The notes below the pieces were generated by a model that saw only the letters and a program-made list of their open reading frames with translations, did not search any database and had not been told where the DNA came from. 9,624 nucleotides of DNA, taken from the NCBI GenBank assembly GCA_903859115.1, contig CAIOLH010000196.1:1-9624 (forward strand), written 5' to 3'. The position numbers were made by a program, and so were the translations under genes. Source of the stretch: an uncultured Opitutia bacterium. GTDB lineage: Bacteria; Verrucomicrobiota; Verrucomicrobiae; Opitutales; UBA953. Below are positions 1 to 6,669 of the stretch, in pieces (position 1 is the stretch's first letter; the number at the start of each line of letters is the position of its first letter).

Positions 1-11
1 ATAAGCACTAA

Positions 12-1391
12 TTACTTAGCGATTAAGTCGTATTCTTCGGCGCCCGTTACGGTCACGTCGGCGAATTCACCGACATTGAATTTCTTCGGGATCTTAACGA
101 TACCGTCGATGTCCATGGCGTCACCTTCGCTGCGACCCACTCCTGGTTTTTCGACGAGCACACGGATTTTACGACCGACAAAGCGTTCACCGCGTTCTTT
201 AGAGAGACGTTGCAAAAGAGTCATCGCACGAGCGTAACGCTCTTCTTTTACTTCTTGAGATAAATGTCCCTCCATTTTGGCGGCCTTAGTTCCTTCTTCT
301 TGAGAATATTTAAAAATACCTACGCGATCGAATTGTGTGTCTTCGAGGAACTTGAGAAGTTCGACAAAATCCTCTTCGGTTTCGCCAGGGAATCCGACAA
401 TGAAAGTAGTGCGAATCGCCATGTGGGGTGCGCCTTGACGCATTCTCTTAATTAAATCGCGAATATAGTCTCCGCTTGTTTCACGCTGCATCGCGGTTAA
501 CATTCTGTCTGAAATATGTTGTAAGGGAATGTCGACGTAACGAGCGACGTGTTTCGACTTCGCGATAGTCTCGATAAGTTCATCGCTCCAGTGAGCTGGG
601 TGAGTGTAAAGTAAACGGACCCAGAAATCGCCTTCGATGGTATCGAGTTCTCTGAGTAACGAGGCCAATGATTCACCCTTGGAGGAGTCGACTTTACTGC
701 GTGGATTAGGTCTTTCTTCGGACCAGCGATCCATGCCGAAGTAGGTCGTATCTTGAGAAATTAAATTTAATTCTTTCACACCTTCTTGAACGAGTTTCTG
801 AGCTTCTTTAACGACGGACTCGACGGTGCGGCTGCGATGGCGTCCGCGAATGCGAGGAATAATACAGAATGTACAAGGGTGATTACAGCCTTCAGCGATT
901 TTAATATACGCCGTATGTTTAGGAGTCAGACGAAAACGTGGTGTATCGTAGTCGGGAATAAAAGTAGTAACCTTAGACACGAACTCAGTCATCCCAGCCA
1001 GACCACCCATGACTTTTTCGATCACGGGTACAATGTTCGTGACTTGATCGAGTCCAATAAAGGCATCGACCTTGGGTAATTCAACGCGACCTTTGATTCC
1101 TTCAACAACAGGCAGGGCGCCTTGGTAGCGTTGTGACATACAACCGGCGACAATGAGCTTTTGATTTTTCTTACGAGCGGTAGCCTTACCGTCACTCATT
1201 TCATAAATCGCTTCTAACGCTTCATGTTTTGAAGCGTCGATAAAAGAACAGGTATTAACGATGACGACGTCGGCTTCGGCGGCATTACTGGTCATGGACA
1301 TCCCCGCCTTGGCGAGGTGACCAATCATGATTTCAGAATCGATAAGATTCTTGGCACAACCGAGCGATACGAGTCCTACTTTTACAGACAT
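12..1391 (-). CDS. rimO: Ribosomal protein S12 methylthiotransferase RimO
   Basis: Radical-SAM enzyme that adds a methylthio group to a conserved aspartate of ribosomal protein S12, using two 4Fe-4S clusters in the cytoplasm. The 459-aa protein shows the three-part family layout. The N-terminal UPF0004 domain has cluster cysteines C12 (GCAKN), C48 (NTC) and C84 (AGCMSQRY). The radical SAM core has the CxxxCxxC motif at C169, C173 and C176. A TRAM domain occupies roughly the last 65 residues. The opening VSLGCAKNLIDSE and the IIPRIRGRHRSR stretch after the cluster favour RimO over MiaB. It is slightly longer than the E. coli protein (about 440 aa); residues about 223-239 look like an extra hydrophilic loop after the YFGMD segment. 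It is the last gene of trpC-ksgA-rimO, 48 bases after ksgA. No clear Shine-Dalgarno precedes the ATG, but the start is fixed by the conserved N-terminus. Confidence 0.96.
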   Translation of the reverse strand: MSVKVGLVSLGCAKNLIDSEIMIGHLAKAGMSMTSNAAEADVVIVNTCSFIDASKHEALEAIYEMSDGKATARKKNQKLIVAGCMSQRYQGALPVVEGIKGRVELPKVDAFIGLDQVTNIVPVIEKVMGGLAGMTEFVSKVTTFIPDYDTPRFRLTPKHTAYIKIAEGCNHPCTFCIIPRIRGRHRSRTVESVVKEAQKLVQEGVKELNLISQDTTYFGMDRWSEERPNPRSKVDSSKGESLASLLRELDTIEGDFWVRLLYTHPAHWSDELIETIAKSKHVARYVDIPLQHISDRMLTAMQRETSGDYIRDLIKRMRQGAPHMAIRTTFIVGFPGETEEDFVELLKFLEDTQFDRVGIFKYSQEEGTKAAKMEGHLSQEVKEERYARAMTLLQRLSKERGERFVGRKIRVLVEKPGVGRSEGDAMDIDGIVKIPKKFNVGEFADVTVTGAEEYDLIAK

Positions 1392-1439
1392 TCTGACACA
1401 AAGAGCAAAGATTTCAGAGAAAGCAACCTTGTAGCCGAT

Positions 1440-2273
1440 TTAGAGGCTTAACCAGGCTTCAGCAGGGATTTCTTGGGGTCTGGCTAGTGAGGTAAGACCG
1501 AACTCTGGCAACCGCTCAAGCCAGCGAGTGACGTCAGCTTGATTGGGGAAAAGCTTCTTGGCCGACGAACCGACCTGCTTGCGACGTTGGGTAAATAATC
1601 CACGCGCCACTTCTTTGGCTCTGGCACTCAATCGACGAGGATGATCTCTGCGACGTAAAACTAAAAGACAGGAGTCAACTTTAGGTGGAGGATTGAATGA
1701 CTGACTTGGAACCGGATGAACTTTGATTTTTTCGAAAGCGAGAGCGACTTGGATGGTGACAGCTGACCAATGTGCGGTGCCGACATCAGCCGTTAGTCGC
1801 TCCGCCGCCTCACGTTGTAACATCAGTACCATGATAGATGGATGTGGCCCACCGCAGATAGCATCAATCCACGGCGTGGATATCGCATAAGGAAGATTTG
1901 CAACGACTTTGAATGTACCGTCTTCTCGATTTTGTAAATCTGCAAAAGGCTTATCAACTGCATCTCCTTCGATGAGAAAAAAGGTTTTGGGCCAACGTGA
2001 CTTCAGGGTTTCGTCTAAATGGAATAACATCGTGCGATCGGCTTCAATCGCATGAAGCTCCACGCCCGCTCCGAGAAGGGTACGACTTAATGTTCCTAAA
2101 CCAGGTCCAACTTCTAAAATACAGTCTCCTGATTTAATTTCTGCTAATTCCAAAGATTTGCGGACGATATTCCCATCGACTAAAAAGTTCTGTCCTAACC
2201 ATTTTTTGGGCATGTGTGACAACTGTGCGAGCAGGTCACGCGTTTCACCCAATGATAAAGGGCCATCGTTCAT
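1440..2273 (-). CDS. ksgA: 16S rRNA (adenine1518-N6/adenine1519-N6) dimethyltransferase KsgA/RsmA
   Basis: SAM-dependent enzyme that dimethylates two adjacent adenosines in the 3'-terminal hairpin of 16S rRNA during late 30S assembly. The 277-aa protein carries the family signatures in order: LGQNFL at 26-31, the SAM-binding EVGPGLGTL at 54-62, an acidic E77-x-D79 at the end of the second strand, a GDA at 103-105, the catalytic NLPY at 126-129, and FNPPPKVDS near residue 195. The C-terminal helical domain is complete. About 20 residues precede the usual start of homology, so M21 is a conceivable alternative start. I keep the first ATG because it overlaps the trpC stop as TAATG, which suggests translational coupling. 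With rimO downstream, the operon groups two 30S-modifying enzymes. No good Shine-Dalgarno is visible. Confidence 0.95.
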   Translation of the reverse strand: MNDGPLSLGETRDLLAQLSHMPKKWLGQNFLVDGNIVRKSLELAEIKSGDCILEVGPGLGTLSRTLLGAGVELHAIEADRTMLFHLDETLKSRWPKTFFLIEGDAVDKPFADLQNREDGTFKVVANLPYAISTPWIDAICGGPHPSIMVLMLQREAAERLTADVGTAHWSAVTIQVALAFEKIKVHPVPSQSFNPPPKVDSCLLVLRRRDHPRRLSARAKEVARGLFTQRRKQVGSSAKKLFPNQADVTRWLERLPEFGLTSLARPQEIPAEAWLSL

Positions 2274-3061
2274 TATCCGCGAAATGATTTAAGCAAGGCG
2301 GCAGGGTTTTCCGCACGCATTAAAGACTCTCCCACCAATAAAGCATGAGCGCCGGCTTTGCGCATTCTTGCTGCATCTTCGGCTGTTTTAATTCCGCTCT
2401 CGGCTACTTTGAGAATGGAAGAGGGCATCTGCGGTATCACACGTTCCGCAAAATTTAAATCGATTTGGAATGTGGAAAGGTTTCGATTATTCACTCCCAC
2501 CATGTTGGGGTTATGTTTAAGAGCCCGTTCTAATTCGAATTCATCATGCACCTCGAACAGGGTGTCGAGTCCCGCTAATTGGGCGGCGGCGTGAATAGGT
2601 TTAATTTCTTCGTTGGTAAGACCACGGACAATAATTAAAATACAACGGGCGCCGGCTTGGGCGGCTTCTAAAACCTGAAAAGGATGCACCATGAAGTCTT
2701 TACGAATGCAGGGTAGGGGCTGTGCACTTTTGGACTGATCAGTCACCACGTCGATTAAGTCCTGTAGCTTACCATTGAAGTATTTTGTTTCGGTCAAAAC
2801 CGAGAGACACTCGGCTCCCGCTTGGGCATAAAGTCTGGCTTGTTCGACGGCGTTGACCCCATTTTTAATCACCCCGACGCTGGGTGAGGCTCGCTTAACT
2901 TCTGCAATTACCGTAATATGATTCGGGTTATTAAGTGCATCGCGAAAACCACGTGACATATTTCGACCACTAAAGGCGGCGAACTCTTGGTCCGTAACCG
3001 AACGAACGTAAGGCTGAATTTCCTTACGCTTGGCGTCCATAATTTCGGTTAACTTATCCAT
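2273..3061 (-). CDS. trpC: Indole-3-glycerol phosphate synthase TrpC
   Basis: Converts CdRP to indole-3-glycerol phosphate in tryptophan synthesis; a cytoplasmic TIM-barrel enzyme. In the 262-aa form chosen here, all family catalytic positions are present: E54 and K56 (EVKRASPS), K121 (IRKDF), E170 (FEVH), N191 (GVNNRN), and E221 with S222 (AESG). The phosphate-binding LVGESLMR lies at 242-249. The reading frame stays open to an ATG at 3172, which would add 37 residues. I reject that start because the extension resembles nothing in the family, runs through the divergent intergenic region and overlaps mazG. The chosen start, MDKLTEIMDAKRKEI, matches the usual TrpC N-terminus and has AGAGGA directly before it, which is unusually close. 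It is a stand-alone trp gene: no other trp genes are in the window, and it is coupled to ksgA by a TAATG overlap. Confidence 0.94.
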   Translation of the reverse strand: MDKLTEIMDAKRKEIQPYVRSVTDQEFAAFSGRNMSRGFRDALNNPNHITVIAEVKRASPSVGVIKNGVNAVEQARLYAQAGAECLSVLTETKYFNGKLQDLIDVVTDQSKSAQPLPCIRKDFMVHPFQVLEAAQAGARCILIIVRGLTNEEIKPIHAAAQLAGLDTLFEVHDEFELERALKHNPNMVGVNNRNLSTFQIDLNFAERVIPQMPSSILKVAESGIKTAEDAARMRKAGAHALLVGESLMRAENPAALLKSFRG

Positions 3062-3134
3062 TCCTCTAACGAAACCACCAAAAGCATTCTGGCAATCGTT
3101 TTGACTCTGAGGGCAGAACTGACTCCATCGGAGC
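3062..3134. promoter_or_regulatory. Divergent trpC/mazG intergenic region
   Basis: A 73-bp gap separates the divergent starts of trpC (minus) and mazG (plus), so at least one promoter per direction should lie here or in the neighbouring coding ends. I see no convincing paired -35/-10 elements. A TTGACT at 3101-3106 on the plus strand has no recognisable -10 at 17 bp spacing. A TTGCCA on the minus strand (3090-3095) is likewise unpartnered. On the plus strand CTCC-ATC-GGAG (3123-3133) can form a small 4-bp hairpin that contains the only Shine-Dalgarno-like bases of mazG. The role is inferred from gene orientation only. Confidence 0.4.
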
Positions 3135-3797
3135 ATGCAAGGAATTGACCGATTAATCACCACAACAGCCAAACTACGGGCCCCCGATGGGTGCCCCTGG
3201 GACCGCGAACAGACTCACCGTAGCATCTGCGACGCACTGGTCGAGGAGGTTGCCGAAGTCCTCCAGGCAATTGATAACAATGACGTACCCAATCTCCGTG
3301 AGGAATTAGGTGACTTACTTTTTCACGTTGTGCTTCACTCGCAGATGGCTGCTGAGGCTGGACAATTCAACTTTGATGACGTGGCCAACGAAGTAAACGA
3401 GAAGATGATTCGTCGCCATCCACATGTCTTTGGCGATGGCAATAAACTAGGAGACAGTGCAGCAGTCATTCAGCAGTGGGAGCAGATTAAATTAAAAGAG
3501 AAGGGCAATCGCCCCGTAACACTTTTCAAAGATTTACCGCCGGCGCTAAACTCGATCTTGATGGCTCGTGATGTCTGGAAACAGATTCATAAGAAAAATC
3601 TAAATACTGGGAACTTAGTGGATCGTAAAAATATTGATGATAACCAAGCGAAACTTTCAGAAGCAGCAGCTGGAAAAAAACTCTTCGAGTTAATTGCTGC
3701 ATGTCGTAATGCAGGCATTGATCCAGACTCCGCCCTGCGTCGCTTTACGCAAAACGTGAAAGACGATGCGGAAAAGAATAACGCCAAACAGGCCTAA
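3135..3797 (+). CDS. mazG: Nucleoside triphosphate pyrophosphohydrolase MazG
   Basis: Hydrolyses (d)NTPs to the monophosphate plus pyrophosphate, as house-cleaning of aberrant nucleotides; in E. coli MazG is also linked to ppGpp levels. The 220-aa protein starts with the family block IDRL...CPWDREQTH (residues 4-28). Its first all-alpha MazG domain carries the Mg-binding motifs EEVAE (37-41) and EELGD (56-60), followed by RRHPHVFGD (93-101) and QWEQIK (114-119). A second, shorter MazG-like segment (about 135-210) keeps the helical pattern, but the expected acidic motif is replaced by AAAGKKLF (177-184) and the EExxE is missing, so this half is probably not catalytic. E. coli MazG is about 263 aa with two fuller domains. 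First gene of a plus-strand unit and divergent from trpC. GGAG lies only one base before the ATG, so the start rests on homology. Confidence 0.93.
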   Translation: MQGIDRLITTTAKLRAPDGCPWDREQTHRSICDALVEEVAEVLQAIDNNDVPNLREELGDLLFHVVLHSQMAAEAGQFNFDDVANEVNEKMIRRHPHVFGDGNKLGDSAAVIQQWEQIKLKEKGNRPVTLFKDLPPALNSILMARDVWKQIHKKNLNTGNLVDRKNIDDNQAKLSEAAAGKKLFELIAACRNAGIDPDSALRRFTQNVKDDAEKNNAKQA

Positions 3798-3799
3798 TC

Positions 3800-4528
3800 A
3801 TGTCTTCGGTTGAGCCCATCGTTGTTCATGTCGCCGGACGTGATGTAGAAGTTTGGCCCAAAATCTCTGAGCGCTCAACGAGAGTAAAATTATCGGTTAA
3901 GCCTGGCCCTAAGATTGTTTTATCCTACCCACCGCATACCTCTCATCGGGCGGTATTAGCTTTTTTAAATGACCAGATTCCTTGGTTGGAACAGGCACTC
4001 AGTAAAACCCGTGCGACCCAACCACATCTTTTAAAGCATTTTTCAAAATTTAATTGGGTTACCATCGATGATCGCATGATGAGTCTACAAATTAAAAACG
4101 GTGGGCGCACTTTAGTTCAGATTAACCATGAAACTGAGACAGTAGATTTAACTTTGCCGAAAGATATCGAAGAACAAGCTGCACTACGTGCGACACGTAG
4201 ATTGGCTGAGACAGGTCTGAATTTGGCGGTCAGTAGGTTGGCTAAAAAAACAAAGGTAACCGTAGGCGCCGTCAGTGTGCGCGATCAAACTTCGCGATGG
4301 GGTTCTTGTTCTAGCACCGGTACGCTTTCTCTTAACTGGCGGCTTATTTTACTACCTCCTCTCATTCACGATCACGTGATACTTCACGAATTAGCACACC
4401 GTCTACATATGAATCATTCAGACAGATTCTGGAATCAACTCGCGCTGTGGGATTCCGAATGGAAAAAGCACGACCGTGAATTAACCAAGCGATGGAGCAC
4501 GATTATGGATTTAGGTCATCATGAATAA
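3800..4528 (+). CDS. YgjP-like (DUF45) zinc metallopeptidase-domain protein
   Basis: Predicted zinc-dependent metallopeptidase of the YgjP/DUF45 family, which is widespread but without an established substrate. The 242-aa protein has a beta-rich N-terminal half (a KISERSTRVKLSVKPG-type opening at about 21-36), the family block RWGSC at 166-170 followed by LSLNWRL (177-183), and the zinc site HELAH at 196-200 with the third histidine H206, then the conserved FW at 210-211. H196, H200 and H206 are the likely ligands and E197 the catalytic base. There is no signal peptide or membrane helix, so it should be cytoplasmic. It begins two bases after the mazG stop and overlaps the Nudix gene by 8 bases, so it sits within the same transcript. 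AGG at about -10 is a weak ribosome-binding site. The family call is secure; biological function and proteolytic activity are unknown. Confidence 0.88.
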   Translation: MSSVEPIVVHVAGRDVEVWPKISERSTRVKLSVKPGPKIVLSYPPHTSHRAVLAFLNDQIPWLEQALSKTRATQPHLLKHFSKFNWVTIDDRMMSLQIKNGGRTLVQINHETETVDLTLPKDIEEQAALRATRRLAETGLNLAVSRLAKKTKVTVGAVSVRDQTSRWGSCSSTGTLSLNWRLILLPPLIHDHVILHELAHRLHMNHSDRFWNQLALWDSEWKKHDRELTKRWSTIMDLGHHE

Positions 4529-5060
4529 AGAATACGGACAGTCTCCTGATGAGCTCTTTGATGTGGTTGATGAAAACGATCACGTGTTGTACTCACTAAG
4601 CCGTGGTGAGATACATAAACGTCATCTCCGGCATCGTGCCGTCCATATCTTTTGGTTGAATCAAGATGGCGAACTCTGCCTGCAACGTCGGTCCTATGCT
4701 AAAGATAATAGTCCCGGATATTTAAGTAGTTCTTGTGCGGGCCACGTCGACAGTGGCGAAAAATATATTCAAGCGGCGGTACGCGAATTCAGAGAGGAAT
4801 TAGGTATTACCATAGAGTCTAAAGATTTAATTGAAATAGACTATGCCCCCTGCCACGAAAACCTTGGTAACGAATTTGTTGTCTCGTATCTATTGAAAGG
4901 GGATTATAACGCCAATATTTATAGACCTGAAGTCGACTCCCTCGTCTGGCGTTCACCTCAACAAGTCATAAATTGGACACAGCTACAGCCTGAACATTTT
5001 GCTACGCCATTTCTTCATCTCTTGCGCCGCGATAAGGTCCTAAAGAGCCTGCTGGGATAA
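4521..5060 (+). CDS. Nudix hydrolase (YfcD / IPP-isomerase-like branch)
   Basis: Predicted Mg-dependent Nudix pyrophosphohydrolase of 179 aa. The Nudix box matches GX5EX7REUXEEXGU exactly at 74-96: G74, E80, R88-E89, E92-E93, G95. An N-terminal strand pair FDVVDENDHVLYSLSRGEIH, then HRAVHIFWLNQDGELCLQRRS, and SSSCAGHVDSGE before the box are the pattern of the YfcD group, which resembles type 1 isopentenyl diphosphate isomerase. C72 falls near where the isomerase has its catalytic cysteine, but the rest of the isomerase active site is not clearly present, so I do not call it idi. The substrate cannot be read from sequence. The ATG overlaps the upstream gene by 8 bases (ATGAATAA), with a weak AGG five bases upstream, which indicates coupled translation. 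With mazG in the same unit, nucleotide house-cleaning is a reasonable inference. Confidence 0.9.
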   Translation: MNKEYGQSPDELFDVVDENDHVLYSLSRGEIHKRHLRHRAVHIFWLNQDGELCLQRRSYAKDNSPGYLSSSCAGHVDSGEKYIQAAVREFREELGITIESKDLIEIDYAPCHENLGNEFVVSYLLKGDYNANIYRPEVDSLVWRSPQQVINWTQLQPEHFATPFLHLLRRDKVLKSLLG

Positions 5061-5066
5061 GGTTTG

Positions 5067-5088
5067 AACTTTTCGATTAAAAGTTTTT
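5067..5088 (+). terminator. A/T-rich hairpin with T-run between the Nudix and DUF374 genes
   Basis: The arms AACTTTT (5067-5073) and AAAAGTT (5079-5085) pair perfectly around the loop CGATT, and TTT follows directly, so the right side reads AAAAGTTTTT. The shape is that of a plus-strand intrinsic terminator, but the stem has only one G-C pair. It would be weak, perhaps an attenuator between the two co-directional genes. The same arms recur at 5751-5768, just after the DUF374 gene. Confidence 0.4.
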
Positions 5089-5092
5089 AGAT

Positions 5093-5752
5093 TTGGGAGT
5101 GTCAACGCCCCCGTCCGATCAACCCGAAAACCCAGTGAATGTTTCTTGGTATCACTGGATTTGGGTTTTTCCTTTGGCATTATTTTTCCGACTTTGGCTG
5201 GGCACACTGCGTATTCATTCCAATTTCAAAGGTAAGACCGATGAAACTAGTCCAGTCGTCATCATGCTTTGGCACGAACGTTTATTTATTAGTCCATTGA
5301 TTGCTCAGAAATTTTTCGATCGTCCGATTACTGCGTTAATCAGCACGAGTCGCGATGGTGGATGGCTAGTCGCTTTTTTTAAAATCATGGGACTGCACGC
5401 CGTGCGAGGTTCTTCGAGTAAAAGAGGGGCGTCAGCATTGATTGAGCTCACTCGAAATATGAAGAATGGACGCAATGCCGGCGTCACACCCGATGGTCCG
5501 AAGGGTCCTCGTCGGATTTGCAAACCTGGTGCAGTGGCACTGGCCAAATTAACCCGAACCCCTTTTTTACTTCTGGGTATTAACTTCCATAGTGCGATTA
5601 AACTGAAAAGTTGGGATCAGTTTTCTATCCCACTTCCATTTTCAAAAGTAGATATTCATTTTGAAACTATCGCGTGTCCGCAGCGTGAAGAGAATGACGA
5701 AGAGGTTGCGCTTCGTATTCAAAATAGACTCAACGAAATTTCCGGAGTTTAA
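5093..5752 (+). CDS. DUF374 lysophospholipid acyltransferase family protein
   Basis: Predicted acyltransferase of the DUF374 family, related to LpxL/PlsC-type enzymes; probably acts at the inner membrane on a lipid or lipid A-like acceptor. The 219-aa protein has a hydrophobic N-terminal stretch (about 20-37, WYHWIWVFPLALFFRLW) that could anchor it. Family motifs follow: LWHERLF (59-65) with the candidate catalytic H61, STSRDGGW (84-91), RGSSSKRG (105-112), and TPDGPKGPR (132-140). The start is uncertain. TTG at 5093 is given; GTG at 5099 (two codons in) and GTG at 5135 are alternatives, and no ATG is available before the conserved region. It lies 32 bases after the Nudix gene, separated by a weak hairpin, and its stop codon overlaps that of convergent ribE within TTAA. 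Exact acyl acceptor unknown. Confidence 0.85.
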   Translation: MGVSTPPSDQPENPVNVSWYHWIWVFPLALFFRLWLGTLRIHSNFKGKTDETSPVVIMLWHERLFISPLIAQKFFDRPITALISTSRDGGWLVAFFKIMGLHAVRGSSSKRGASALIELTRNMKNGRNAGVTPDGPKGPRRICKPGAVALAKLTRTPFLLLGINFHSAIKLKSWDQFSIPLPFSKVDIHFETIACPQREENDEEVALRIQNRLNEISGV

Positions 5753-6339
5753 CTTTTAGCTAAAAGTTTTTCGGTATACTTTGCTAAGAGGTCGGTTTCA
5801 ATATTCACGCGTTGACCTACTTTCCGTAATTTCAAATTAGTAACTTCCAGGGTGTGTGGGATGATCCAAATACGCACGCCATTGGGTAGAATGTCGGCAA
5901 CCGTGAGAGACATGCCATCGATGGCTATACAGCCCTTTTTAACGACATAGCGGGACAGTTCGGGGGTCAGCTCGATATCCAGTCTCCAATCGGCTCCATC
6001 CAGGCCCCAATGCTTTACTAAGCCACATCCATCGATGTGACCGGTTACAAAATGTCCGCCCATTCGATCAGTCGGTTTTAAACTAGGCTCGAGATTAACC
6101 AAACTACCCAACTGCAATTCACCTAAATTTGTGAGTCTTAAGGTCTCTTCGAGTAAGACGAATTTAGCCTCGTTATTTTGGAATTCAGAAACGGTGAGGC
6201 AACATCCGTTGACGGCGATGCTTTCACCGAGTACCAAATTTTTAAGAAGAGGACTCTTAATCGTTAGAACACATCCGCCATTGAGTTTTTTATCAATGGC
6301 ACTGATTTCACCGACGGCTTGAACGAGTCCAGTAAACAT
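5749..6339 (-). CDS. ribE: Riboflavin synthase (alpha subunit)
   Basis: Final step of riboflavin synthesis: two molecules of 6,7-dimethyl-8-ribityllumazine dismutate into riboflavin and a pyrimidinedione. The 196-aa protein is full length and shows the family's internal duplication. Domain 1 starts MFTGLV (1-6), has SIAVNGCCLTV (40-50), and GGHFVTGHID (94-103) marks the start of domain 2. Domain 2 repeats the pattern with CIAIDGMSLTV (137-147) and PHTLEVTNL (161-169). A C-terminal helix follows (ETDLLAKYTEKLL). The start is certain because MFTG is the functional N-terminus in this family. No Shine-Dalgarno is present: the three bases GGT separate the ATG from the T-run of an intrinsic terminator that ends tatA. 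No other rib genes are in view. The stop overlaps the convergent DUF374 stop. Called ribC in some species. Confidence 0.96.
   Translation of the reverse strand: MFTGLVQAVGEISAIDKKLNGGCVLTIKSPLLKNLVLGESIAVNGCCLTVSEFQNNEAKFVLLEETLRLTNLGELQLGSLVNLEPSLKPTDRMGGHFVTGHIDGCGLVKHWGLDGADWRLDIELTPELSRYVVKKGCIAIDGMSLTVADILPNGVRIWIIPHTLEVTNLKLRKVGQRVNIETDLLAKYTEKLLAKS
5751..5771 (+). terminator. Palindromic terminator-like hairpin after the DUF374 gene
   Basis: A perfect 18-bp palindrome, AACTTTTAGCTAAAAGTT (5751-5768), starts inside the DUF374 stop codon and is followed on the plus strand by TTT, giving AAAAGTTTTT. It can fold as a 7-bp stem with an AGCT loop. It would act as a plus-strand terminator for the mazG-DUF374 unit. 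No T-run follows it in the minus direction. It is also the last coding bases of ribE (the LLAKS end). The stem is A/T-rich, so strength is probably modest. Confidence 0.5.
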
Positions 6340-6342
6340 ACC

Positions 6343-6366
6343 AAAAAAAGGGCCGTTGTGCGGCCC
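6343..6366 (-). terminator. Strong intrinsic terminator of tatA
   Basis: Read on the minus strand, GGGCCG (6366-6361) and CGGCCC (6355-6350) form a 6-bp all-G/C stem, extendable by one A-T pair, around a 5-base loop CACAA, followed by seven T residues (6349-6343). This is a textbook Rho-independent terminator. It lies six bases after the tatA stop codon, and its T-run ends three bases before the ribE ATG, so it separates tatA from ribE on the same strand. Confidence 0.9.
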
Positions 6367-6372
6367 TAGAAA

Positions 6373-6669
6373 TTAGTTCTTATGGCCTTCGCCTGGATGT
6401 TTGTTACGTTCTTCTTGTTCTAAGCGGGCACGAATCTTAGCGCGTTCTTCTTCCTCGATGGCACGTAAGCGTGCTTGGCGACGATCATCTTCGTCGACGG
6501 CGTTCTTAACTTCATCGCTTACATCTTCAGAGGCTTTTTTGAATTCACGTTTAGCTTTACCGAGTCCACGAGCTAACTCGGGAATCTTCGAACCACCGAA
6601 AAGGAGTACAGCGACAATGATAATTGCCCAGAGAATAGGGCCATCAAGTTCAGCGAGGGGGAGGTACAT
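6373..6669 (-). CDS. tatA: Twin-arginine translocase subunit TatA/TatE family
   Basis: Pore-forming subunit of the Tat pathway, which exports folded, often cofactor-bearing proteins across the inner membrane. The 98-aa protein has the standard plan: one N-terminal transmembrane helix (about 11-24), the hinge FGGSKIPELARGLG (24-37) with the conserved FG at 24-25, an amphipathic basic helix to about residue 46, and a long, highly charged Glu/Arg-rich C-terminal tail (about 55-98) likely to be helical. The frame is open to an ATG at 6771, adding 34 residues. I reject that start because TatA proteins begin just before the membrane helix and the extension would run into acyP. The start MYLPLAELDGP fits. 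No tatB or tatC is adjacent. A strong terminator follows at once, so tatA appears to be transcribed on its own. Confidence 0.92.
   Translation of the reverse strand: MYLPLAELDGPILWAIIIVAVLLFGGSKIPELARGLGKAKREFKKASEDVSDEVKNAVDEDDRRQARLRAIEEEERAKIRARLEQEERNKHPGEGHKN

Noticed and set aside
1392..1439. A possible terminator or promoter between ksgA and rimO
   Set aside because: No stem with a T-run and no paired promoter elements are visible in these 48 bases.
3062..3172. A 37-residue N-terminal extension of TrpC starting at ATG 3172
   Set aside because: It has no resemblance to TrpC, fills the divergent intergenic region and overlaps the mazG start by 38 bases. The internal start at 3061 gives the normal family N-terminus.
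4521..5060. Calling the Nudix gene isopentenyl diphosphate isomerase (idi)
   Set aside because: The overall branch is similar and a cysteine falls near the catalytic position, but the full set of isomerase metal and catalytic residues is not clear, and the GHVDSGE form of the box entrance is typical of YfcD-like hydrolases.
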